Source: Verrucomicrobiota bacterium (GTDB lineage: Bacteria; Verrucomicrobiota; Verrucomicrobiia; Opitutales; Opitutaceae). From it: DNA of 64,000 nucleotides. The notes under the pieces are model-generated. The model saw nothing but the letters and a program-made list of their open reading frames with translations. It made no database searches and was not told the DNA's origin. The position numbers and the translations under genes were made by a program. Positions 24,470 to 32,385 of this stretch are shown here, piece after piece (position 1 is the stretch's first letter; each line of letters begins with the position of its first letter). The stretch covers positions 124,001 to 188,000 of the forward strand of contig JAEWQP010000006.1 in the NCBI GenBank assembly GCA_023399155.1, read 5' to 3'.

Positions 24470-25438
24470 TCACCGGGCCGTGCTGAAGAGGTGGTGGATC
24501 ACGTCTTCGAGGGGGACCTCTTCGATCGTGAGGTCCTGGACGTCGCCCGTGGCGAGCACCTGCTGGCACGCGGGCACCACGTGGGTCGCATCCACCTCGA
24601 TCGTCACCCGTCCGTCCTCGTCGTTGCGCATGATCCCTGGCGGCTGCCACCCCGCAGGCAGGCCGCGCACGTCGGGCCGGAAGCGGATGAGCTTGCGCGC
24701 CGGGCCGGCGTCGAGCCGGTCGAGTCCGCCATCGTGGATCTTCCGTCCCTTGTGGATGACGATCACGCGCTCGCAGAGTTCCTTGATGTCGGCCATGTAG
24801 TGGCTGGTGAGCAGGATCGTGGTGTTGTGCCGGCGGTTGTAGTCGCGCAGGAACTGGCGCACCGAGCGCTGGCTGACCACATCGAGGCCGATCGTCGGCT
24901 CGTCGAGGAAGAGCACGCGCGGCCCGTGCAGGAGCGCGGCGATCAGCTCCATCTTCATGCGCTCGCCGAGCGAGAGTTCGCGCACCATCACCCCGAGCTT
25001 GCCGGTCACGTCCAGGAGCGTCGCCAGTTCATCGAGACGCTGCTGGAAGACCGGCTTGGGCGTGCCGTAGATGTGGCGCAGCAGGTTGAACGACTCGATC
25101 GCCGGCAGGTCCCACCAGAGCTGGTTCTTCTGTCCGAGCACGAGGGCGAAGATGCGGCGGTATTCGTTGCGGCGCTCGCGCGGGATGAAGCCCGCCACCG
25201 TCACCTGCCCGGAGGTGGGGTAGATGAGCCCGGAGAGCATTTTAAGCGTGGTCGTCTTGCCGGCGCCGTTCGGACCGAGGAAGCCGACGAACTCGCCCTC
25301 GCGGATCGAGAAGGAGATGTCCCGCGCCGCGGCGGTCTCCTCGTACTCGCGGTGGAACAGGCCCACGATCCCGCCCCAGAATCCCGGGCGTTTCTTGTAG
25401 GTGCGAAAGATCCGCGTGAGATTCTCGGCCTCGATCAT
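24470..25438 (-). CDS. ABC transporter ATP-binding protein, COG4586-like
   Basis: A 322-residue ATPase. It has Walker A GPNGAGKTTTLKML, the Q-loop region VLGQKNQLWWDLPAIESF, signature ELSLGERMKMELIAAL, Walker B RVLFLDEPTIGLD and the H-loop LTSHYM. The leader with GGIVGLFHREYEE before the first strand and the WWDLP segment are typical of the uncharacterised ABC-2 export ATPases of the COG4586 group. That group normally sits with two six-span permeases, and none is adjacent here: the downstream neighbour is convergent and upstream is surE. The ATG at 25438 overlaps the surE stop by 4 bases, implying translational coupling. Cargo is unknown. Confidence 0.88.
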   Translation of the reverse strand: MIEAENLTRIFRTYKKRPGFWGGIVGLFHREYEETAAARDISFSIREGEFVGFLGPNGAGKTTTLKMLSGLIYPTSGQVTVAGFIPRERRNEYRRIFALVLGQKNQLWWDLPAIESFNLLRHIYGTPKPVFQQRLDELATLLDVTGKLGVMVRELSLGERMKMELIAALLHGPRVLFLDEPTIGLDVVSQRSVRQFLRDYNRRHNTTILLTSHYMADIKELCERVIVIHKGRKIHDGGLDRLDAGPARKLIRFRPDVRGLPAGWQPPGIMRNDEDGRVTIEVDATHVVPACQQVLATGDVQDLTIEEVPLEDVIHHLFSTAR

Positions 25439-26271
25439 TGGACGCGTGTGCCGGTGCGCGGCGCGGTGCTTTCCGCCCGGGCGGCGCCGGTGGTGACGGC
25501 GAGCCGGGCGAAGTCGAGGATGCAGTGTGTCGCGCGGCCAGCATCGATGCAGGCACGGTCGGTGAGGTAGGCGGTCGGTGACTCGTCGCCGGCGGCGAAG
25601 TTGAAGGCAAACGTGCCCGGCTCGGCGGCGGGTATCCACAACGGCCCCACGCGCATGTGCGCGGCCGTGGTCCGCATCAACGGGGTCTCGCTCGTCGTGT
25701 CGGGCGGGAAGTTCAGGTTATGCACGATCGGCCGGCGGGGGCGCGGCTTGCGACCGATGCCGGCGCAGAGCTGCGCGGTGCGTGCGGCGATGGCGTCGAC
25801 CGTGGCGGCGACATGCGCGGGAAGGGAGGCATCGGGCAGCTTCAGGCGGGCAAAATCGGCCCGGCCGAGGCGGATCGACGTGGCCACCGCGTGGACTCCC
25901 GCGAGCGCGGCCTCGAGTGCACCACCGACCGTGCCGGAGGCGAGGATGAGCGCGAGCCCTGCGTTGCTGCCCATGTTGATGCCGGACACCACGACGTCGA
26001 CCCGCTCGTCAATCAGACCGCCGAGGGCGAGGTTGATGCAATCCGCGGGGGTCCCGTCGATCGCCCAGGCCGGGCCGTCGAACAGCGCGTCGCGTCGCGT
26101 GGCGCGCAGCAGGGGTTTCTGCCGGCTGATCGCCTTGCCGATCCAGCTGCGCTCGCCGTCAGGTGCGGCGACCAGCACCCGACCGTGCTGACGGAGTGCC
26201 CGCACGAGCGCGGCGAGCAGCGGTGAATCGATGCCGTCGTCGTTGGTGGCGAGAAACGTCAGGGAGCGCAT
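25435..26271 (-). CDS. surE: 5'/3'-nucleotidase SurE
   Basis: A metal-dependent nucleoside monophosphate phosphatase. The N-terminal metal site is ATNDDGIDSPLL, followed by VAAPDGERSWIGKAIS, then DGTPADCINLAL and VVSGINMGSNAG, with the family's ASGTVGGALEAALAGVHAVA. At 278 residues it is within the range for the longer SurE proteins. The ATG at 26271 starts exactly at the conserved strand. SurE usually sits with pcm or rpoS in proteobacteria; here it is followed by an ABC ATPase whose start overlaps its stop. There are no membrane or export signals. Confidence 0.93.
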   Translation of the reverse strand: MRSLTFLATNDDGIDSPLLAALVRALRQHGRVLVAAPDGERSWIGKAISRQKPLLRATRRDALFDGPAWAIDGTPADCINLALGGLIDERVDVVVSGINMGSNAGLALILASGTVGGALEAALAGVHAVATSIRLGRADFARLKLPDASLPAHVAATVDAIAARTAQLCAGIGRKPRPRRPIVHNLNFPPDTTSETPLMRTTAAHMRVGPLWIPAAEPGTFAFNFAAGDESPTAYLTDRACIDAGRATHCILDFARLAVTTGAARAESTAPRTGTRVQ

Positions 26272-26437
26272 GCGGTAAGGTCGTCGAGGTTGCGTGCCGG
26301 CTCGGCTCGAGGCAAGGCGCGTGCGCGGCGCACCATGTACCGAAGGCGTCGTGGCGGCCGGGCACCTCTGGGGCGGCCTGTCTGTAACGCCCCCGTGTGC
26401 TCTTGCCTCGGTCCGGGCGCTTCACTACGCGTGCGGC

Positions 26438-27247
26438 ATGACTCCTCCGCCCAAGGTCCTCGATGGGGATCTCCCGTTTGTGGACAAGTTTCCGGACGGG
26501 AAAAACGCGCTCGAACTCTTCTCCGGTGCCTGGGCCTCGCGCCTGCCGGCACGGTTTCACGACGTCCCCGGGCAGGGTTCGGCGGGGCTCTTTGAGGACG
26601 AGCGGATCCTCTGGGCCGCGGGCAGGCTGCAGGAGCACGGGATACCTCTGGCGGGCGCGGACGTGCTCGAACTCGGCCCCCTCGAGGCCGGACACACGTC
26701 CATGCTCCTGCAGAAGGGCGCCCGGCGTGTGACAGCCGTTGAGGCCAACGCGCGCGCCTATGTGAAGTGCCTGGTGGTGAAGGAAGTGCTTGGGCTGACC
26801 GGGGCGAGCTTCCTGCTCGGCAACGCCCTTCCGTTCCTGCGCGCCGAGGGTCCGACGTATGATGTCGGGGTCGCCTGTGCATTCCTCAATCATCTTCGCC
26901 AGCCGGTGGAGGTGATCGAACTGCTCGCCCGCCGGTGTCGCGCGGTTTACGTGTGGAACGTCGTCTACGGGCCGGCGCTCTTCGAAAAACAGCCGGGTTT
27001 GCGTCCGCATTTCGGTCCGCCTCAGGCGGCGAAGTGGGGCGGCTTTCCCCACACGCTCCACCCGCATGCCTACGGCGAGGTGCACGATTACCGCACGTTC
27101 TGGGGCGGCGTGGAGCCGGACTGCTGCTGGATGGAGGCGGAGGAGGTCGTGGCCGCGCTCCGCCATTTCGGCTTCACCCGCGTGGACGTCCGCCGCGAAC
27201 CCAGCCCCTTTGGCGAAGCCGTGGGCGTGGTCGCTTCGCGGGCCTGA
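26438..27247 (+). CDS. Class I SAM methyltransferase-like protein
   Basis: A 269-residue protein with a methyltransferase core: LAGADVLELGPLEAGHTSML (motif I, E-L-G-P in place of D-x-G-x-G), ARRVTAVEANARAYVKCLV (motif II acidic Glu) and YDVGVACAFLNHLRQPVEVI (post-motif strand). It matches the general pattern of nucleotide- or sugar-linked methyltransferases, but no substrate is evident. The conserved part begins near residue 10 of the ATG at 26438 reading (LDGDLPFVDKFPDGKN). It is monocistronic, divergent from surE with 166 bases between the starts. Confidence 0.7.
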   Translation: MTPPPKVLDGDLPFVDKFPDGKNALELFSGAWASRLPARFHDVPGQGSAGLFEDERILWAAGRLQEHGIPLAGADVLELGPLEAGHTSMLLQKGARRVTAVEANARAYVKCLVVKEVLGLTGASFLLGNALPFLRAEGPTYDVGVACAFLNHLRQPVEVIELLARRCRAVYVWNVVYGPALFEKQPGLRPHFGPPQAAKWGGFPHTLHPHAYGEVHDYRTFWGGVEPDCCWMEAEEVVAALRHFGFTRVDVRREPSPFGEAVGVVASRA

Positions 27248-27350
27248 ACTGCCGGGTCGGGTCCGTGCCCACGAGGGGTCGTTGGTTTTGCGAGCGCGGA
27301 CAGCGCGCCTGGATGCCAGGCTCCACCTCCGCCCGCTGCGTGTATCCGCC

Positions 27351-28880
27351 TCACGCCTCCCAAATCGGCCGTGGACTGGCGAGAAACATCATGCCACCGC
27401 CGACGAAGGCGAGCGCGCCCAGGAGCAACGCCAGCGCCACCGGTGCACCCATCCCTGCGGCGCCGACGGACGCCGCGCCCAGGCCGCTGACCAGCATCGA
27501 GGCAAACACCTGCCAGGTCGCGCGGATCGGGCGATTCGCCGCACGATCCTCCACGGTCTGGCGTGGCGTGGTGCAACCGCCGAGCCACGCATGGGCCAGT
27601 CCGAGAAATGTCGCTGTGGCGGCGGCGCCGAAACCGAGTCCGGGGGCACCGAGCATGGCCAGCGCGCCCGCGGCGACCCACGCGAGCGCCGCCCCCGGCA
27701 GCGCGGCTGCCAGCGTGCGCGCCCACATCGCCTGGGTTCGTGAGGTCGGGCTGGTGCACACCAGGTCGAGCGACTCGTCGCCCGCCGTCATAAGGCCCGC
27801 GATCGTCAGGGCCGTCAGCGTCGCGGCGATGATCGAGAGCACTGCGATTGCCGGGATGCGTGGCAGGAAGAACAATCCGATCGCAGCCGGCAGGAGCGAG
27901 ATGAGCTGACTCGAGGACCGCGCGATGAGGAGCGGATCGCGCCGCAGCGTGCGCATTTCCTTGCGCATGAGCACTGACCAGCGGCTTGCGCGAAAGGCCC
28001 GGGCCCAGGCGCGGGTGAGCGCCGCCGGACGCGCTGCATCGGGGATTGAACGCGCACCGGAGTCGCCGGCCGCCCCTTGGGCGCCAGCCACAAACTCACG
28101 CTCGAGGACGCGGAGCGCCACCCACACCGCCAGGATCGCACCCGCCGCCAGGGCCGCGAGCCAGCGCCAGTCCCCGGAGGCCGCGGACGCCAGTTGAGGC
28201 CAGGGAGGAGCCTCGAAGAGCGCGAAGGTGCGGCGCAGCGTCTCCGCGCGTTCCGCGTGCAGGTGCGCGTGCCGGAGCCAGGCTGGCACCTGCATCGCGA
28301 GGATCGCAAACGTGCCCACCAGCACCCCGAGCACCTGCACGACTGTGCGTGCGCCGCGGGGCCCGATCCATCGCACCGCCAGCACGGTGCCCAGGAGTGC
28401 GAGCGTACCCAGCGCGGCACTACCCAGAAGCCAGGCCAGCCAGCCCCAGAGCCAGTGTCGACCGAAGAGGTAGACGGCGCCGTTGAGCATGGGCATGACG
28501 ACGAATAGCGTCGCCAGCAGCGTTGTCACGAGCACGTCGACCAGCCGTGTCGCGACGATGAGACGCGCCGGGACCGGGCTGCTGAGCAGGTAGGGCAGAT
28601 CGCCGCGGTTGTAGAGCACCTCGATGCTGCGGTGAAAACCCGCCATGAGCGTGAACAACAGCACGAACACGCACGCCAGACCTGCCCCGCCCCGGGCGCC
28701 GCCGGCCTGCGCCACCTGCGAAAAGATGATCGGAACCTGCAGGTGCAGGAACCCGATCAGCGTCGTCTGCACGAGCAGCGTGACCAGGAGACTGTGGCGC
28801 TTCCCCTGCCACGCGCGAAAGTAGAGACGAAGCCCGTTTGCCAGGATTCGTGCCCCGAGGATGAGCGACCCGCGCCTCAT
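27351..28880 (-). CDS. ABC-2 type transporter permease
   Basis: A 509-residue integral membrane protein with about twelve hydrophobic spans, for example FVLLFTLMAGFHRSIEVLYN, TTLLATLFVVMPMLN, GTLALLGTVLAVRWI and LLLGALAFVGGGMMFL. A cytoplasmic segment in the middle (AFRASRWSVLMRKEMRTLRRDP) separates two halves, as in fused ABC-2 permeases. Its ATG at 28880 lies within the stop of the upstream ATPase gene (4-base overlap), so it is the permease of that pair. The frame continues upstream to 29318, but that part is only the antisense shadow of the ATPase. Substrate unknown. Confidence 0.85.
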   Translation of the reverse strand: MRRGSLILGARILANGLRLYFRAWQGKRHSLLVTLLVQTTLIGFLHLQVPIIFSQVAQAGGARGGAGLACVFVLLFTLMAGFHRSIEVLYNRGDLPYLLSSPVPARLIVATRLVDVLVTTLLATLFVVMPMLNGAVYLFGRHWLWGWLAWLLGSAALGTLALLGTVLAVRWIGPRGARTVVQVLGVLVGTFAILAMQVPAWLRHAHLHAERAETLRRTFALFEAPPWPQLASAASGDWRWLAALAAGAILAVWVALRVLEREFVAGAQGAAGDSGARSIPDAARPAALTRAWARAFRASRWSVLMRKEMRTLRRDPLLIARSSSQLISLLPAAIGLFFLPRIPAIAVLSIIAATLTALTIAGLMTAGDESLDLVCTSPTSRTQAMWARTLAAALPGAALAWVAAGALAMLGAPGLGFGAAATATFLGLAHAWLGGCTTPRQTVEDRAANRPIRATWQVFASMLVSGLGAASVGAAGMGAPVALALLLGALAFVGGGMMFLASPRPIWEA

Positions 28881-29740
28881 GTCGTCCCCATGCCGTCGGT
28901 CGTCCCCACCAGCCTCAGGAAGGCATCCTCCAAGGTGGCGCCAGGCAGGCCCGCCTGCGCGCGGAGTTCGTCCAGGCTGCCCTCGGCCAGCAGGCGCCCG
29001 CGGGCGATGATGCCGATGCGTTGCGCCAGGCGTTCCGCCACCTCGAGGATGTGCGTGGTCAGCAGCACCGTGCCGCCCGCTGCGACGAATTCCAGCAGCA
29101 TGTCCTTCACCAGACGCGCCGCCGCGGCATCGAGTCCGGTCAACGGCTCGTCGAGCATGAGCAGCCGCGGTGCGTGGACGAGGGCGGAGGCGAGCGCGAC
29201 CTTCTGCTTCATGCCCCTCGAGAAACTCTCGATGCGATCGGCGGCGCGCGTCGCCAGACCCAGCCGTACCAGGAGCGCCTCGGCCCGGGCCCGCGCCTCC
29301 GCACGCGGCACTTCCCAAAGCGCGGCGGTGTATTCAAGAAACTCGACCGGCGTGAGCTTGGCGTAGAGTGCGGGGTCGTCGGGGATGTAGGCCAGCCCCT
29401 GCTTGGCCCGCACGGGATCGGCGTGCACGTCGTGTCCGTTGATGCGCGCGGTGCCCGCGTCCGGCTTGAGCAACCCGGCCAGCATGCGCAGCGAGGTCGT
29501 CTTGCCCGCCCCGTTGGGACCGAGAAACGCGTAGAGCAGGCCGGGCGGCACGCGGAGGTTCAACCCGTCGACCGCGACGGTGGTGCCAAAACGCTTGCGC
29601 AGGCCGACGATTTCGCATGCCGGCGCGCGTTTCTCACCGCAAAGCGTGGCCGGCCCGGTTTCCTCACCGGTCCGGCTCGCAAAGGAGGCACCCGGCGGGA
29701 GGGGAGGCAGCGATGCGTGATCCATGCCGCGCGGAAGCAT
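28877..29740 (-). CDS. ABC-2 type transporter ATP-binding protein
   Basis: A 287-residue ATPase: Walker A GPNGAGKTTSLRMLAGLLKP, signature FSRGMKQKVALASALVH, Walker B RLLMLDEPLTGLDAAAARL and an H-loop in LLTTHILEVAERLA. The signature (SRGMKQK rather than SGGQ) is typical of export ATPases of the CcmA/DrrA type. The first 35 residues from the ATG at 29740 are a proline-rich leader; the ATG at 29725 is an alternative. It is co-translated with the permease. Two identical 16-base palindromes lie 100 and 258 bases upstream. Confidence 0.9.
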   Translation of the reverse strand: MLPRGMDHASLPPLPPGASFASRTGEETGPATLCGEKRAPACEIVGLRKRFGTTVAVDGLNLRVPPGLLYAFLGPNGAGKTTSLRMLAGLLKPDAGTARINGHDVHADPVRAKQGLAYIPDDPALYAKLTPVEFLEYTAALWEVPRAEARARAEALLVRLGLATRAADRIESFSRGMKQKVALASALVHAPRLLMLDEPLTGLDAAAARLVKDMLLEFVAAGGTVLLTTHILEVAERLAQRIGIIARGRLLAEGSLDELRAQAGLPGATLEDAFLRLVGTTDGMGTT

Positions 29741-29840
29741 CGCCCCTTCAGCGCCGCCGGCAACATCCTTTCCCCGCCCGCCACCCCCATTTCGCCCGCC
29801 CCGACTTCCGCCCCCAACCGCCTCCCATCAACCGCTTTGG

Positions 29841-29856
29841 TGTAACGACCGTTACA
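29841..29856. promoter_or_regulatory. Palindrome TGTAACGACCGTTACA, site 1
   Basis: TGTAACG-AC-CGTTACA is a near-perfect dyad (7-bp arms). It is identical to site 2 at 29999-30014, and both lie in the 364-base gap between the divergent ABC genes and gatC. The spacing, 158 bases between starts, suggests one site for each direction or a repression loop. I cannot name the regulator, though the symmetry fits a dimeric repressor such as a TetR-family protein. Confidence 0.6.
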
Positions 29857-29998
29857 TCCAAGTGGTCGATGAGCCGATGCAAGATTTCCTCCCGTCCTCC
29901 GCCTTCATGTCGCTCCGCGCGGGCCGAGATACGAGGTATCATCCGCCGGGGAACACCCTCAGCACTCTCGCAGAATCCGGTGCTGCCGGCCGGAGGCG

Positions 29999-30014
29999 TG
30001 TAACGACCGTTACA
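29999..30014. promoter_or_regulatory. Palindrome TGTAACGACCGTTACA, site 2
   Basis: An exact copy of site 1. It is 91 bases before the gatC start. The rest of the 29741-30104 gap contains no gene I can support and no obvious -10 or -35. Confidence 0.6.
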
Positions 30015-30104
30015 CGCATCTGGCACGCGGGTGGACCGGAGATTCGGGCGGCTGGACGATTTGCCTTCCCATGGGGGCGGCTGGGGGCGTTGTCTCTTGG
30101 GCCT

Positions 30105-30407
30105 ATGTCCGGCAACGGTCCCCAACTCGACATCGACTACGTGGCGCGACTGGCGCGATTGGCCCTCACCGACGCGGAAAAGCAGGCGTTCGCGCAGCAA
30201 CTCGGCGATGTGCTCAGCTATATCGAGCAGCTCAAGGAGGTCGACGTCACGGGCGTGGAGCCGACGGCGCACGCGTTCGAGGTGGTGAATGTCTGGCAGG
30301 AGGACGTGCCGGCCCCGGCGTTTCCGGTGGAGAAGGCGCTGCAAAACGCGCCGGCTTCACGCGAGAACATGATCGTCGTGCCCAAGGTGGTCGACGACGC
30401 CGGCTGA
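30105..30407 (+). CDS. gatC: Aspartyl/glutamyl-tRNA amidotransferase subunit C
   Basis: The small GatC subunit that holds GatA and GatB together in the enzyme converting Glu-tRNA(Gln) and Asp-tRNA(Asn) to the amidated forms. At 100 residues it has the family pattern DYVARLARLALTDAEKQAF, VLSYIEQLKEVDVTGVEPTA and EDVPAPAFPVEKAL, ending in VPKVVDD. The ATG at 30105 is the start of homology. gatA begins 31 bases later, and gatB follows after an inserted cassette. Confidence 0.95.
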   Translation: MSGNGPQLDIDYVARLARLALTDAEKQAFAQQLGDVLSYIEQLKEVDVTGVEPTAHAFEVVNVWQEDVPAPAFPVEKALQNAPASRENMIVVPKVVDDAG

Positions 30408-30437
30408 ACGAAGACGTAGTCCACACGATCGCGCGCT

Positions 30438-31925
30438 ATGAGTTCGTCCCAGCCGCTCCACTTTCGCACTGCCACCGAGATTTCCGCCGCCCTCGCACGC
30501 GGCGAAATCTCGTCGGTCGACGTCACGCGCGCCGTGATCGAGCGCACCCGCGCGGTCGAGGATCGCGTGCAGGCCTTCACCTCGCGCGACGAGGAGCGCG
30601 CGCTCGCCCAGGCGCGTGCCTCCGACGAACGCCGGGCCGCCGGTCGCGCACTCGGTCCGCTCGACGGCGTGCCGGTGAGCGTGAAGGACGTGCTCGCCTC
30701 GGAGAACGAGCCGCTCACCTGCAGCAGCCGTATGCTGGCGAACTTTGTCTCGCCTTACGATTCCACGGTGATCGCGCGGCTCAAGGCCGCCGGTGCCGTG
30801 CTTTGGGGGCGCTTGAACATGGACGAGTTCGCGATGGGCTCGTCGACGGAAAACTCCGCCCTTCACCCGACGGCCAACCCGTGGGACCTCGAGCGCATCC
30901 CCGGCGGCAGCAGCGGTGGCAGCGCCGCGGCTCTCGCCGCGGGCGAAGCGATCGTCACGCTTGGGAGCGATACCGGCGGCTCCATCCGCCAGCCCGCGGC
31001 GCTCTGCGGCGTCGCCGGGCTCAAGCCGACCTACGGCCGCGTTTCGCGCTACGGGCTGGTGGCGTTCGCCTCGTCGCTCGACCAGGTGGGCCCGCTTGGC
31101 CGTTGCGTGGATGATCTTGGACTCGTGCTCGGTGTGATCGCCGGCCACGACGAACGCGACTCCACCTCGGTGCGTGTGCCGGTGCCCGATTTCATCGCCG
31201 AGGCCGCGACGGTGCTCGAGCGGCACGGCCAACGCCCGCTGCGACTGGGCCTCCCGAAGGAGTATTTCGGGGAGGGACTCGATCCCGAGATCCGGGCCGC
31301 CGTGGAGCAGGCGATCGGATTCTATCGCGCGCGCGGTTGCGAGGTCCGCGAAATCTCGCTGCCGCACACGCAGTATGCGATCGCCACCTACTACATCATC
31401 GCGACCGCGGAGGCCTCGTCGAACCTCGCGCGCTACGATGGCATCCGCTACGGCCACCGCAGCGCGGGCGCGTCGGACGCGATCGACATCTACGCGCAGA
31501 GCCGCGCCGAGGGATTTGGCGCCGAGGTGAAGCGCCGCGTCATCCTGGGCACCTACGTGCTGAGCAGCGGCTACTACGACGCCTACTACCTGCGTGCCCA
31601 GAAAGTGCGTACGCTGATCCGCCGGGATTTCCTCCAGGCCTTCGAGCAGGTCGACGCGCTGATCACCCCCACCTCGCCGATCCCGGCCTTCCGCAAGGGC
31701 GAAAAGTCCGCGGACCCGCTGGCGATGTACCTGGCCGACATCTTCACCATCAGCACCAACCTCGCCGGGCTGCCGGGTTTGTCGATCCCTTGTGGTTTCA
31801 CGGGAAGCGGCCTGCCGATCGGCCTGCAGCTCCTTGGCCGCCCCTTCGAGGAATCCACCCTCCTCGCCCTCGCCCGCACCTACGAACAGGCCCACGACTG
31901 GCACCTGCGTAGACCCGCGCTGTGA
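30438..31925 (+). CDS. gatA: Aspartyl/glutamyl-tRNA amidotransferase subunit A
   Basis: The amidase subunit that releases ammonia from glutamine. It is 495 residues with the amidase-signature triad: Lys83 (GVPVSVKDVL), cis-Ser158 (PGGSSGGSAA) and nucleophile Ser182 (SDTGGSIRQPA). Other landmarks are NMDEFAMGSSTENS, YGRVSRYGLVAFASSLDQ and PCGFTGSGLPIGLQLLG near the end. The length is normal. It follows gatC by 31 bases. Its stop at 31923-31925 is only 9 bases before the left repeat of a GxxExxY cassette, so gatA was left intact by the insertion. Confidence 0.97.
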   Translation: MSSSQPLHFRTATEISAALARGEISSVDVTRAVIERTRAVEDRVQAFTSRDEERALAQARASDERRAAGRALGPLDGVPVSVKDVLASENEPLTCSSRMLANFVSPYDSTVIARLKAAGAVLWGRLNMDEFAMGSSTENSALHPTANPWDLERIPGGSSGGSAAALAAGEAIVTLGSDTGGSIRQPAALCGVAGLKPTYGRVSRYGLVAFASSLDQVGPLGRCVDDLGLVLGVIAGHDERDSTSVRVPVPDFIAEAATVLERHGQRPLRLGLPKEYFGEGLDPEIRAAVEQAIGFYRARGCEVREISLPHTQYAIATYYIIATAEASSNLARYDGIRYGHRSAGASDAIDIYAQSRAEGFGAEVKRRVILGTYVLSSGYYDAYYLRAQKVRTLIRRDFLQAFEQVDALITPTSPIPAFRKGEKSADPLAMYLADIFTISTNLAGLPGLSIPCGFTGSGLPIGLQLLGRPFEESTLLALARTYEQAHDWHLRRPAL

Positions 31926-31934
31926 GAGAGTGGG

Positions 31935-32385
31935 TTGAACCACAGAGGACACAGAGGGCACCGAGGAAGACGATGAGCACGACGATCAATGCGATCAGCG
32001 ACCAGATCATCGGGGCCGCGATCGAGGTTCATCGCGAACTTGGGCCTGGCCTGCTCGAGTCGGCGTACGAGGCTGCGGTAGCGTTCGAACTCTCGCAGCG
32101 AGGTCTCAAGCTGGAGCGTCAGAAAGAGCAGCCGATTCGTTACAAGGGTTTGCCGATCGATCTGGGATTTCGGATCGACCTCCTCGTCGAGGGTCAGGTG
32201 ATCGTGGAACTCAAGGCGGTGGAGACCCTCCTGCCCATCCACGAGGCGCAGGTGCTGACCTACATGAAACTGGCCGGCTGCCATCTCGGCCTCCTCATCA
32301 ACTTCAACGTTCCGCTTCTCAAGCACGGCCTCAAACGCCTCGCCCTCTGAAACTCTCTGTGCCCTCCGTGTCCTCTGTGGTTCAA
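31935..32385 (+). mobile_element. GxxExxY cassette with terminal inverted repeats, inserted between gatA and gatB
   Basis: The left end (31935-31967) starts TTGAACCACAGAGGACAC and the right end (32354-32385) is its inverted copy, with about 3 mismatches in 32 positions. Between them is one gene. Such CACAGAG repeats commonly flank GxxExxY genes in several phyla. The right repeat runs into the gatB reading frame. Confidence 0.75.
31973..32350 (+). CDS. GxxExxY protein
   Basis: A 125-residue protein of the GxxExxY family, with the naming motif in AIEVHRELGPGLLESAYEAA. It continues QRGLKLERQKEQPIRYKG, DLGFRIDLLVEGQVIVELKA, LPIHEAQVLTYMKLAGCHLG and LLINFNVPLLKHGLKRL. The Asp in FRIDLLV, the Glu-x-Lys in VELKA and the preceding Glu look like a PD-(D/E)XK nuclease core, but the function of the family is not established. 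The length equals the family average. The ATG at 31973 sits just inside the left repeat. It lies in the middle of the gatCAB operon. Confidence 0.88.
   Translation: MSTTINAISDQIIGAAIEVHRELGPGLLESAYEAAVAFELSQRGLKLERQKEQPIRYKGLPIDLGFRIDLLVEGQVIVELKAVETLLPIHEAQVLTYMKLAGCHLGLLINFNVPLLKHGLKRLAL

Noticed and set aside
27351..29318. A long continuous frame joining the ABC permease to the upstream ATPase region
   Set aside because: The part beyond 28880 is an alternative frame of the ATPase gene; the membrane protein starts at the overlapping ATG.
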